This document shows, piece by piece, positions 33,940-40,030 of a DNA stretch of 52,803 nucleotides. Position numbers and translations under genes: made by a program. Within the stretch, counting starts at the first letter, position 1. Each line of letters starts with the position of its first letter. The stretch is from Actinoplanes italicus (GTDB taxonomy: Bacteria; Actinomycetota; Actinomycetes; Mycobacteriales; Micromonosporaceae). The stretch spans positions 1 to 52,803 of the forward strand of contig NZ_PVMZ01000043.1 in the NCBI RefSeq assembly GCF_003001815.1, written 5' to 3'. The notes under the pieces are model-generated. The model made no database searches and was not told the DNA's origin. It saw nothing but the letters and a program-made list of their open reading frames with translations.

Positions 33940-34844
33940 CGCAGCGTCTCCTGTGTGGAGCGGGGCGCCGCGTCGAGCAGCGCGCTGATCAGGTCGGTGT
34001 AGTCGGCCAGCTCGTCGGTCCACGGCATCGCGCACGCGTGGTCGCGCATGTGCGTGACGATCCGCAGGACGGTGGCCTGGTGCCGGGCCGGGCGGTCGAG
34101 CAGGGCGGGGTCGGCGGCCCGTAGCACCGCCGCGGTCAGCGGATCGGTGTCGGTACCGGCCACGAATGCCAGCTCGCGCAACTCGCCGAGCAGCCAGCCC
34201 AGGTCGAAGGCCGGGTCGCCACCGCTGAGCTCGGCGCCGGTGAGCAGTTCCACCGGTCCGGTGCCGTCCAGAGTGGGCACGACGGCCGAAAGCGACAGGT
34301 TGCCGTGCAGCATCGTCCCGGTCCGTCCGCCCGCGGCGGCCGCCCACTCCGCGATCCGGCGCAGGCCGGCCGGCCCCCAGGCGCGACGGGCCAGCCGATG
34401 AAGGCGGGCCCCGCCGTCCCGCAGGTCGGGGTGGTCGAGCCAGTGCCGCAGCCGGGCGATCCCGGGCGGCTGGGCCGGTGTGGTCCAGACCCGGATCCGG
34501 TGCAGGCGTGCCAGACCGCGCACGACGTCGCCGAGCACCTCGGACAGGCGGTCCTCGACGACCGGGCCGGCGCCCTGCCAGAACGCCGCCGACAGGGGCG
34601 AGCCGACCCGGTAGGTCAGGCCGTCCCGGTCCGGATCGGGCAGGACGAAACGCAGTCGTACGCTGCTGGCCTCGCTCACCGCCGGACGCATGTTCTCCGG
34701 CATCGCCGTCCGGGCCACCGGGTCGGCGTCGCCGGGGCGCAGCCACCAGAGGTAGCTGCCGGGCGCGGCCTCGTGGACGATCGTGCGACGCAGGCGGGTC
34801 TCGGTTCGCGAGACCACCGGACCGCGGCTGTCAACGGTTGCCAT
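33936..34844 (-). CDS. degenerate APH-fold protein (pseudokinase-like third component)
   Basis: 302 residues. The C-terminal half keeps the APH outline: MLHGNLSLSAVV in place of the catalytic HGD loop (H180-G-N182) and LLTGAELSGGDPAFDLGWLL in place of D-W/F-E...GDPA-D-G. Both catalytic acids are lost, so kinase activity is unlikely. The N-terminal part (GSYLWWLRPGDADPVA) is not recognisable. It sits where class V loci carry a third component of unknown function, so it may help bind the leader or assemble the complex (inference). The ATG at 34844 overlaps the LanD-like gene by 14 bp. Confidence 0.8.
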   Translation of the reverse strand: MATVDSRGPVVSRTETRLRRTIVHEAAPGSYLWWLRPGDADPVARTAMPENMRPAVSEASSVRLRFVLPDPDRDGLTYRVGSPLSAAFWQGAGPVVEDRLSEVLGDVVRGLARLHRIRVWTTPAQPPGIARLRHWLDHPDLRDGGARLHRLARRAWGPAGLRRIAEWAAAAGGRTGTMLHGNLSLSAVVPTLDGTGPVELLTGAELSGGDPAFDLGWLLGELRELAFVAGTDTDPLTAAVLRAADPALLDRPARHQATVLRIVTHMRDHACAMPWTDELADYTDLISALLDAAPRSTQETLR

Positions 34845-35466
34845 GACCGGCTCCGATCGGGGTCTCACGCTCGACCAGCCGCTGCTGCATCAGACGGAAC
34901 ATCGTGGACACCGGGGTGACGCCGCCGTCGTGGACCTCCCGGGTGGAGGCGCTGGTGGCCTCCTCGGTGGGTCCGACGACGATGCGCGGGTCGGCCGCGA
35001 GCCGGGCCAGGTGCTCGCCGACGGCCCGTCCGTTGCCGTGTCCCGGCGGCAGTGCCGGCGCGACGCCGATGACCGCGGTGGTGAGCTGGAGGGCCAGCTG
35101 CACCGGGCTGTCGGCGAGGCCGAGGGCGAGCCGGGCGATGAACGACTGACCGGCCGGGTGCACCAGGATCGCGTCCGGCCAGCCGGCCAGGTCGACGTGC
35201 GGGGCGGGCCGGACCGGCAGGGCGGCCCAGTCGTCGACGAGCACCGGGCCGCCGGCGAGGGCGGCGAGGGCGTCCGGCGCGACGAAGCGGGTGGCCGAGC
35301 GGGTGAGCACGATGCGGAGCTCGAGGTCCGGGTAGAACTCGCCGGCCCAGTTCAGCCAGAACGGCAGGTGGGTCACGGCTAGGGCGCCGGTACCCACCAG
35401 CAGGAGCCGGCGGAAGCTGACCCCGGGCGCCAGCAGCGCGGCCAGATCACCCTTTTCCGGTGCCAT
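34831..35466 (-). CDS. LanD-like HFCD flavoprotein (cysteine decarboxylase)
   Basis: 211 residues. The homo-oligomeric flavin-containing Cys decarboxylase fold is visible: LLLVGTGALAVTHLPFWL, LRIVLTRSATRFVAP, DAILVHPAGQSFIARLALGLADS. EpiD, MrsD and CypD enzymes of this family oxidatively decarboxylate a C-terminal Cys to an enethiol that cyclises to AviCys or AviMeCys. The divergent precursor ends in Cys, while the class II precursor does not, so that precursor is the expected substrate. The ATG at 35466 has GGAGGA upstream; a GTG at 35469 is also possible. First gene of the nine-gene operon. Confidence 0.9.
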   Translation of the reverse strand: MAPEKGDLAALLAPGVSFRRLLLVGTGALAVTHLPFWLNWAGEFYPDLELRIVLTRSATRFVAPDALAALAGGPVLVDDWAALPVRPAPHVDLAGWPDAILVHPAGQSFIARLALGLADSPVQLALQLTTAVIGVAPALPPGHGNGRAVGEHLARLAADPRIVVGPTEEATSASTREVHDGGVTPVSTMFRLMQQRLVERETPIGAGHGNR

Positions 35467-35631
35467 CACAGTCCTCCTTTACGTGCGCTTGCGTACGACC
35501 CTCACGCATTAATGGAGCACTGTCCAACGTAAATAGAAGAATCGGAAGAAGGGTAGCGGGGGCTTGGCGGCGGATGCGATTGTTTAGTCACCGGAACGGA
35601 GACGCCGAGCCGGAAGAGAAAGGGAAATACA
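35467..35631. promoter_or_regulatory. divergent promoter region of the class V-like locus
   Basis: 165 bp separate the LanD-like start (minus) from the precursor start (plus). It is more A/T-rich than its surroundings (CAACGTAAATAGAAGAATC near 35525) and must hold both promoters, but I could not assign -35/-10 boxes with confidence. AGAAAGGGAAA serves as the precursor ribosome site. Confidence 0.5.
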
Positions 35632-35868
35632 ATGGAGAAGCTCAACACCGAGAACCTGGTCGACGGCTACACCGAGTACACCTCGGCCGAGGAGCTCGAG
35701 CTGATGGACGCCGGCGCGAACGCCCCGGCCTTCAGCCCGGCCGTCAGCCCCCTGGTGCCGATCCTGATCCGTGCCAGCATCATCGCCGCCAGCTCCTCCA
35801 CCCGTTGCGCCGAGTCGATCGCTCGCGCCACCGGTGGCGTCTCGAAGACCATCAAGGAGGTCTGCTGA
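35632..35868 (+). CDS. class V-like lanthipeptide precursor ending in Cys
   Basis: 78 residues. The acidic leader (residues 1 to about 30) includes SAEELELMDAG. The following region is Pro-rich (P32, P36, P40, P43), then hydrophobic (VPILIRASIIAA), then SSSTRC (54-59), ESIARATGG and a final VSKTIKEVC. Only C59 and C78 are Cys. The terminal C78 fits the LanD-like flavoprotein. A T73-to-C78 ring would have four intervening residues, the spacing seen in mersacidin (T15-C20) and thioviridamide-type rings. C59 could take Dha from S54, S55 or S56. The cleavage site is not evident. A strong terminator follows. Confidence 0.88.
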   Translation: MEKLNTENLVDGYTEYTSAEELELMDAGANAPAFSPAVSPLVPILIRASIIAASSSTRCAESIARATGGVSKTIKEVC

Positions 35869-35904
35869 CAAGCAGGCGGCACTGAGGTAACACCGAAGCG
35901 CGGT

Positions 35905-35936
35905 TGCCCCCGTAGTGGTCTCACCACTGCGGGGCA
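35905..35936 (+). terminator. terminator after the class V-like precursor
   Basis: TGCCCCCGTAGTGGT and ACCACTGCGGGGCA form a long stem with one or two mismatches and a very short loop, 37 bp after the precursor stop. CCTTTTTGCG follows on the plus strand. Confidence 0.85.
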
Positions 35937-36025
35937 CCCGCCTTTTTGCGTTCCATTGTTTTCCTTTCTCCCCCGGACACACAGAATTCTCCGGCACACA
36001 CGAAATTCTCCGGCACGCATGAAAA

Positions 36026-36067
36026 GGGGCGGCGCCCCGGATTCATGCGAACCCGGGGCGCCGCCCC
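36026..36067 (-). terminator. 15-bp perfect stem downstream of the ABC transporter operon
   Basis: GGGGCGGCGCCCCGG (36026-36040) pairs exactly with CCGGGGCGCCGCCCC (36053-36067) around a 12-base loop. TTTTC follows on the minus strand, so it terminates the minus-strand operon ending at 36124. It faces the plus-strand precursor terminator. Confidence 0.85.
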
Positions 36068-36123
36068 TGACGCTCTATTTCTGCCCTGTGACAGCAGGGC
36101 CTACGGAAGCGAGCGAGAGTCGA

Positions 36124-36924
36124 TCACGCGATGTCGCGCCGACGTACCAGCGCGGTTCCCGCCAGAGCGGTGACGGCGCCGTAGCCCAGCAGCACGAGCG
36201 CCGCCAGCCAGTACGGCATGCTGTCGGAACCGCCGGTGACGGCGTTGGTCGCGCCGTACGGCAGGTAGTCCATGACGTCCTTGACGCCCTCGCCCGCCAC
36301 CTGGACGAGCATGATCAGACCGGCCGTGGCGGCCAGTGGGCCGAGGAAGTAGAGCGACGCGGCCACCAGACTCGCGCCGATCTGACTGCGGATGAGCACG
36401 CCGAGGCCCACACCGAACACGGCCCAGAGCGCGAACGCCACACCGTTGAGGGCGATGCCGCCCCACACCGAGGCGTCGTCGAGCTGGCTGCCGCCCCAGC
36501 GTTCGGACAGGAACGCCACACCGACCACGATGTTGAGCACCGTGCCGACAGCCCACCACATCAGGCCCACGATCGCGGCCGCCGCGAGCTTGGCCGCGAC
36601 CACCGAGCCGCGCTTGGGTGTGGCCAGGAAGGTCGGGGTGGCCGTGGAGTGCTGGACCTCGTTGGTCATCAGCAGCACGCCGAGCAGGAAGACGAAGAAC
36701 AGCCCGATGTACTGCCCGGCCGTGTAGAAGGTGGCCGCGATCTCGGCGACGTCCGGAGCGACGATCGTCTCGCCGAACAGTTCGGTCGTCTCGCCGGCGT
36801 TCGCGGGGTCGAGCGCCCACGCGGACCAGATGGCCGCCCCCCAGAGCGGCACGGCGACGACGGCCAGGATCCACCAGACGTTCGTGGTGCGGATCTTCAC
36901 CAGTTCGCTGCGGACGAGGTTCAT
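36124..36924 (-). CDS. ABC transporter permease (ABC-2 type, bacteriocin/immunity-like)
   Basis: 266 residues, about six TM helices: NVWWILAVVAVPLWGAAIW, GQYIGLFFVFLLGVLLMT, AAAAIVGLMWWAVGTVLNIVVG, a GVAFALWAVFGVGLGVLI pair, and a C-terminal YWLAALVLLGYGAVTALAG helix. The N terminus MNLVRSELVKIRTTNVWW is typical of permeases that pair with stand-alone ATPases. The ATG overlaps the ATPase stop (ATGA). With its partner it probably gives immunity to, or exports, one of the two lanthipeptides (inference). Confidence 0.88.
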   Translation of the reverse strand: MNLVRSELVKIRTTNVWWILAVVAVPLWGAAIWSAWALDPANAGETTELFGETIVAPDVAEIAATFYTAGQYIGLFFVFLLGVLLMTNEVQHSTATPTFLATPKRGSVVAAKLAAAAIVGLMWWAVGTVLNIVVGVAFLSERWGGSQLDDASVWGGIALNGVAFALWAVFGVGLGVLIRSQIGASLVAASLYFLGPLAATAGLIMLVQVAGEGVKDVMDYLPYGATNAVTGGSDSMPYWLAALVLLGYGAVTALAGTALVRRRDIA

Positions 36925-37829
36925 CGGATCGCCGCCTTTCCGCTCGTGAGCTCGAGGAACGCCTGCTCGAGGTCGGGGGTGTCGGTGCCGAGGTCGTGGA
37001 TCTCCAGCTGGGCGCCGAGCGCCGTGCGGCTGACCGTCGCCTGGTCGATGCCCTCGACCAGCAGCGTGCCGGCTGTGGTCGTCTCCACGATCGCGCCGAC
37101 GGCGGTCAGCGCCGCGGCCAGTTCCGCGAGACGCGGGGTGCGGATCCGGATGCGGGACCGGGAGACCGTCTGCAGCAGCTCACTGATGCGGCCCTGGCGG
37201 ATCAGCTTGCCGGCCGCCACGATGACGACGTCGTCGGCCAGCGACTGCATCTCGGTGAGCAGGTGGCTGGAGACCAGGACGGTACGCCCGTCGGCGGCCA
37301 GCCTGCGAAGGAAGCCGCGCAGCCAGTGGATGCCCTCCGGGTCGAGACCGTTCGCCGGCTCGTCGAGGATCAGCACGCCCGGGTCGCCGAGCATGGCGGT
37401 GGCGATGCCGAGCCGCTGCTTCATGCCGAGCGAGTAACCCTTGAACTTGCGGTCCGCGGCGGCGGTGAGCCCGACCTGGTCGAGCACCTCGTCGGCGCGG
37501 CTGTAGGGCAGTCCGGCCGCGGCGCAGTACACCCGCAGGTGGTTGCGGCCGGTGCGGCCCTGGTGGGCGGCGGAGGCGTCGAGCACGGCGCCGACCGTGC
37601 GGATCGGCTGGGCAAGGTCGACGTAGCGGCGACCCCCGATGGCGGCCTCTCCCGACGTCGGCTGCACCAGTCCGAGCAGCATCCGCAGGGTCGTCGTCTT
37701 GCCCGCGCCGTTGGGCCCGAGGAACCCGGTCACGCGGCCGGCCTCGACCTGGAACGACAGCTCGTCGACCGCCCGTACGCCGCGATAGTGCTTGGTGAGT
37801 CGAGAAAGGACGATCTGTCCCTCTGACAT
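36921..37829 (-). CDS. ABC transporter ATP-binding protein (LanF-like)
   Basis: 302 residues. Walker A GPNGAGKTTTLRMLLGL, signature YSLGMKQRLGIATAM, Walker B VLILDEPANGLDPEG, switch SSHLLTEM. The C-terminal ~80 residues are the extra domain of bacitracin/lantibiotic-type ATPases. GAGAGGAAAG precedes the ATG at 37829; reading further upstream gives no family sequence. First gene of the two-gene operon, transcribed away from the solo-LysR gene at 38039 across a shared 209-bp control region. Confidence 0.93.
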   Translation of the reverse strand: MSEGQIVLSRLTKHYRGVRAVDELSFQVEAGRVTGFLGPNGAGKTTTLRMLLGLVQPTSGEAAIGGRRYVDLAQPIRTVGAVLDASAAHQGRTGRNHLRVYCAAAGLPYSRADEVLDQVGLTAAADRKFKGYSLGMKQRLGIATAMLGDPGVLILDEPANGLDPEGIHWLRGFLRRLAADGRTVLVSSHLLTEMQSLADDVVIVAAGKLIRQGRISELLQTVSRSRIRIRTPRLAELAAALTAVGAIVETTTAGTLLVEGIDQATVSRTALGAQLEIHDLGTDTPDLEQAFLELTSGKAAIR

Positions 37830-37955
37830 GGGCTTTCCTCTCTGTGCAGCCGGCATCTGGGTGCGGCCGGAACCTGGCAACGAACCCATGACAGCAGCGG
37901 GCACGACGACGCCCCAAGGTCACTTCAAAAACTTCGATATGGCATCGCAAAGTGA

Positions 37956-38002
37956 TTGACGATGACTCCAGCACTCGCTAGCTTGATGACTCAAGTGATG
38001 AC
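37956..38002 (+). promoter_or_regulatory. promoter and GATGAC operator repeats of the right solo-LysR gene
   Basis: TTGACG (37956-37961), a 17-bp spacer, TAGCTT (37979-37984), then GATGAC at 37985-37990 and 37997-38002. The left copy has TTGACG, 17 bp, TAGCCT and two GATGAC words in the same places. The region also serves the divergent ABC operon. Confidence 0.75.
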
Positions 38003-38038
38003 TTCGGTAAAGATGCGCTCGTCGACACGGGGGTAGAG

Positions 38039-38305
38039 ATGAATCAGCGCGAGCTCGAAGCGTTCGTGAGAGTCGCCGAACTCGGGCGGATGGACCTGGC
38101 GGCGCGATCCCTGGGCTACTCGCAGCCCGCGGTCAGCTATCAGATCAAATGCCTGGAACAGGCCCTGGGCGTACGGCTGTTCGAGCGCAACTCGGCCGGC
38201 GCGACCATCACCCGCACCGGTGCACTGATGCTCCCATCCGTGAAAGCGGTGCTGGTGCTGATGAACGGCATCAAGCACACCGTCTCCAGCTCGGTCCGCC
38301 CATGA
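38039..38305 (+). CDS. stand-alone LysR-type HTH protein (right copy)
   Basis: 88 residues, only the LysR winged helix: RELEAFVRVAELGRMDLAARSL, recognition helix YSQPAVSYQIKCLEQALG, wing LFERNSAGATITRTG and a linker helix ending VLVLMNGIKHT. It has the same length and extent as the protein at 20484 and more than half of its residues. With no effector domain it cannot sense a ligand in the usual LysR way and may work as a dimer or by modulating another regulator. It is divergent from the ABC transporter and precedes the HTH-TPR gene. Confidence 0.9.
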   Translation: MNQRELEAFVRVAELGRMDLAARSLGYSQPAVSYQIKCLEQALGVRLFERNSAGATITRTGALMLPSVKAVLVLMNGIKHTVSSSVRP

Positions 38306-38411
38306 CAGGAGACGCCTGATTTCAAGACTTGATATTCGGACGCTGTTATCGCCGCGATGACTAGGGTAAAGTTACTGTGCAGTTCCTGAACGTCGAGGCG
38401 AGAGGCAGCCC

Positions 38412-39653
38412 ATGTCCCGGCAGATCACGCAGCCCGAACTGGGTAAGCGGCTGCGTCGTCTGCGCACCGAGCGCGGGCTCTCCCAGCGCGACCTGGCCAC
38501 CGGTTCCGTCAACCAGTCGTACATCTCGCTGCTCGAGAAGGGCGCACGGGTGCCCACCCTCGAGGTGGTGATGCAGCTCGCCAAAGCCCTCGACGTCCCG
38601 GTGCGTGCACTCGTCGGCGACGTCGACCTGCCGGCCACCGGTGACGACCGGAACGGCGGGCAACTCGTCCAGGACCTGCTCACCTCCAGCGCGATCGAAC
38701 ACGGCGACCTGGGCCAGGCGCAGGTCCGGCTCACCGCGGCCTACCGGGCGGCCCGCGGCACCGGCCCGGCGAACGCGGTACTGCACCACGGTCTCGCCCT
38801 GGAACGGGTCCTCGACCTGCGCAACCTCCACGAGCCGCGATACGAGCTGCTCGCCGAACTGATGACGGCTGCCGAGCAGTCAGGGGTGCCGGAGGCCGTC
38901 GTACGCACCCGGATCGCCCTCGCCGGCGCGGCCCGTGACGTGGGCAAACTCGGCGAGGCGCTGACCTCGGTCGAGGCCGCGGAACAGGAGATCCGGGACA
39001 CCGCGTTCGTCCGCGGCGCGGAACACGTCAGGCTGCTCGCCGTCCACGCGTCGGTGCTCAGCGACGCCGGCGGCGGCATCGAGGTGGAACGCATCCTGGA
39101 CCGGATGCTCGAGATAGCCGCCCAGCTCGGCAGTCCGCCGATCTCCGGCCGCGCACACTGGGTCGCGAGCATCACGCTGGCCCGGCTCGGCGCGGTGGAC
39201 CGGTCGCTCGGTCACCTCCGTGCGGCCCGCGAGATGCTGGCCCACCCAGGGACGTCGCTGCGTGACTGGGCCCGTTTCTCCCGGGCGGCCGCCTCCGCGC
39301 TGCTCGACGCCGGTGCTGATCTGCCCGAGATCACCACCCACATGCAGGCCGCCCGTGCCGCGACCGCCGCCACCGAGGCCCTGGCCGACCCGTCGGCGTC
39401 GGTCAGCCTCGAGGTGCGGTACGCCCTGGCCTGCGGCGAACCGGAACGGGCCCTGGAGATCGCCGCCACTCTGAACGACGGTGAGCTGTCCGGCATCGAG
39501 CGGGTTCGCTTCGTCCTGGCGGTCGGCCGTGCCCAGCGCCGCTGCGGCCGGATCGAGGAGGCCACGGCGACGTTGCGCCGCGCCGCCCAGCTGGCCGAGG
39601 ACGCCGCCGCCTACCGCCGGGCCGCCGAGATCTGGCGCGAGGCCGCCGAGTAA
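38412..39653 (+). CDS. XRE-type HTH regulator with TPR-like C terminus
   Basis: 413 residues. The N-terminal XRE HTH (GKRLRRLRTERGLSQRDLATGSVNQSYISLLEKG) spans residues 10-45. The remainder is all-helical with TPR-like Ala/Leu/Arg-rich repeats (for example GKLGEALTSVEAAEQEI and GRIEEATATLRRAAQLAED). This is the architecture of actinomycete regulators near antibiotic genes, and of peptide-binding RRNPP-like proteins. Whether it belongs to the lanthipeptide island is unclear, but the island's right LysR gene lies immediately before it, 106 bp upstream on the same strand. Confidence 0.85.
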   Translation: MSRQITQPELGKRLRRLRTERGLSQRDLATGSVNQSYISLLEKGARVPTLEVVMQLAKALDVPVRALVGDVDLPATGDDRNGGQLVQDLLTSSAIEHGDLGQAQVRLTAAYRAARGTGPANAVLHHGLALERVLDLRNLHEPRYELLAELMTAAEQSGVPEAVVRTRIALAGAARDVGKLGEALTSVEAAEQEIRDTAFVRGAEHVRLLAVHASVLSDAGGGIEVERILDRMLEIAAQLGSPPISGRAHWVASITLARLGAVDRSLGHLRAAREMLAHPGTSLRDWARFSRAAASALLDAGADLPEITTHMQAARAATAATEALADPSASVSLEVRYALACGEPERALEIAATLNDGELSGIERVRFVLAVGRAQRRCGRIEEATATLRRAAQLAEDAAAYRRAAEIWREAAE

Positions 39654-39658
39654 CCCGT

Positions 39659-39745
39659 CACCACGGCGCGGGGCGCGCGCCCGTCACCACGGCGCGGTGT
39701 GCGCTTTTCACCACGGCGCGGTGTGCGCTTTTCACCACGGCCATT
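39659..39745. repeat. 24-bp tandem repeat overlapping a gene end
   Basis: CACCACGGCGCGGTGTGCGCTTTT recurs at 39685 and 39709, with a variant copy at 39659 and a truncated copy at 39733 that lies in the last codons of the gene at 39732. As at 13.5 kb, the unit includes the 3' end of a minus-strand gene. Confidence 0.8.
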
Positions 39746-39923
39746 CACCGCGCATGGGCAGGCCCGGCGCGTCCTTCGCCAGCGTGGTCAACGCCTGCAG
39801 CGACTCGGCCACCTGACCGGGATCCCCGGAGGTCAGCGCGACGAGAGACCTGACGAGCGTCGCCGCGGCGGTCGTCAGGGTGATCGTCCGCATCGATTCC
39901 GGCTGCTTCCCGTCAGGCGTCAT
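39732..39923 (-). CDS. small hypothetical protein
   Basis: 63 residues, mainly a long amphipathic helix (TITLTTAAATLVRSLVALTSGD, then QVAESLQALTTLAKDA) and a short LPMRGEWPW tail. No signal peptide or family. The 3' end is part of a tandem repeat. Real but modest confidence: composition is protein-like, and no better gene lies opposite. Confidence 0.5.
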   Translation of the reverse strand: MTPDGKQPESMRTITLTTAAATLVRSLVALTSGDPGQVAESLQALTTLAKDAPGLPMRGEWPW

Positions 39924-39987
39924 ACCCCATCGTCACCGGTGATGGCCCGTACCCCATCGTCCATATCGAATTCTCGAAAGCAGAAGC

Positions 39988-40025
39988 GATGGTGCGGCCC
40001 GGTCACCGGACCGGGCCGCATCATC
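39988..40025 (-). terminator. 17-bp hairpin after the large secreted protein gene
   Basis: GATGGTGCGGCCCGGTC (39988-40004) pairs with GACCGGGCCGCATCATC (40009-40025), one G-T wobble and a 4-base loop, just 3' of the stop at 40031 on the minus strand. Confidence 0.8.
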
Positions 40026-40030
40026 GGCGA

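Noticed and set aside
34831..35466. LanD acting on the class II precursor to make a mersacidin-type AviMeCys
   Set aside because: The class II core ends in Asp, not Cys, so the substrate requirement is not met; the class V-like precursor ends in Cys.
26724..35868. Thioamitide or linaridin pathway
   Set aside because: APH, HopA1 and LanD-like genes also occur in thioamitide loci, but no YcaO/TfuA is present, and no linaridin-type membrane cyclase pair is seen. Class V lanthipeptide fits better.
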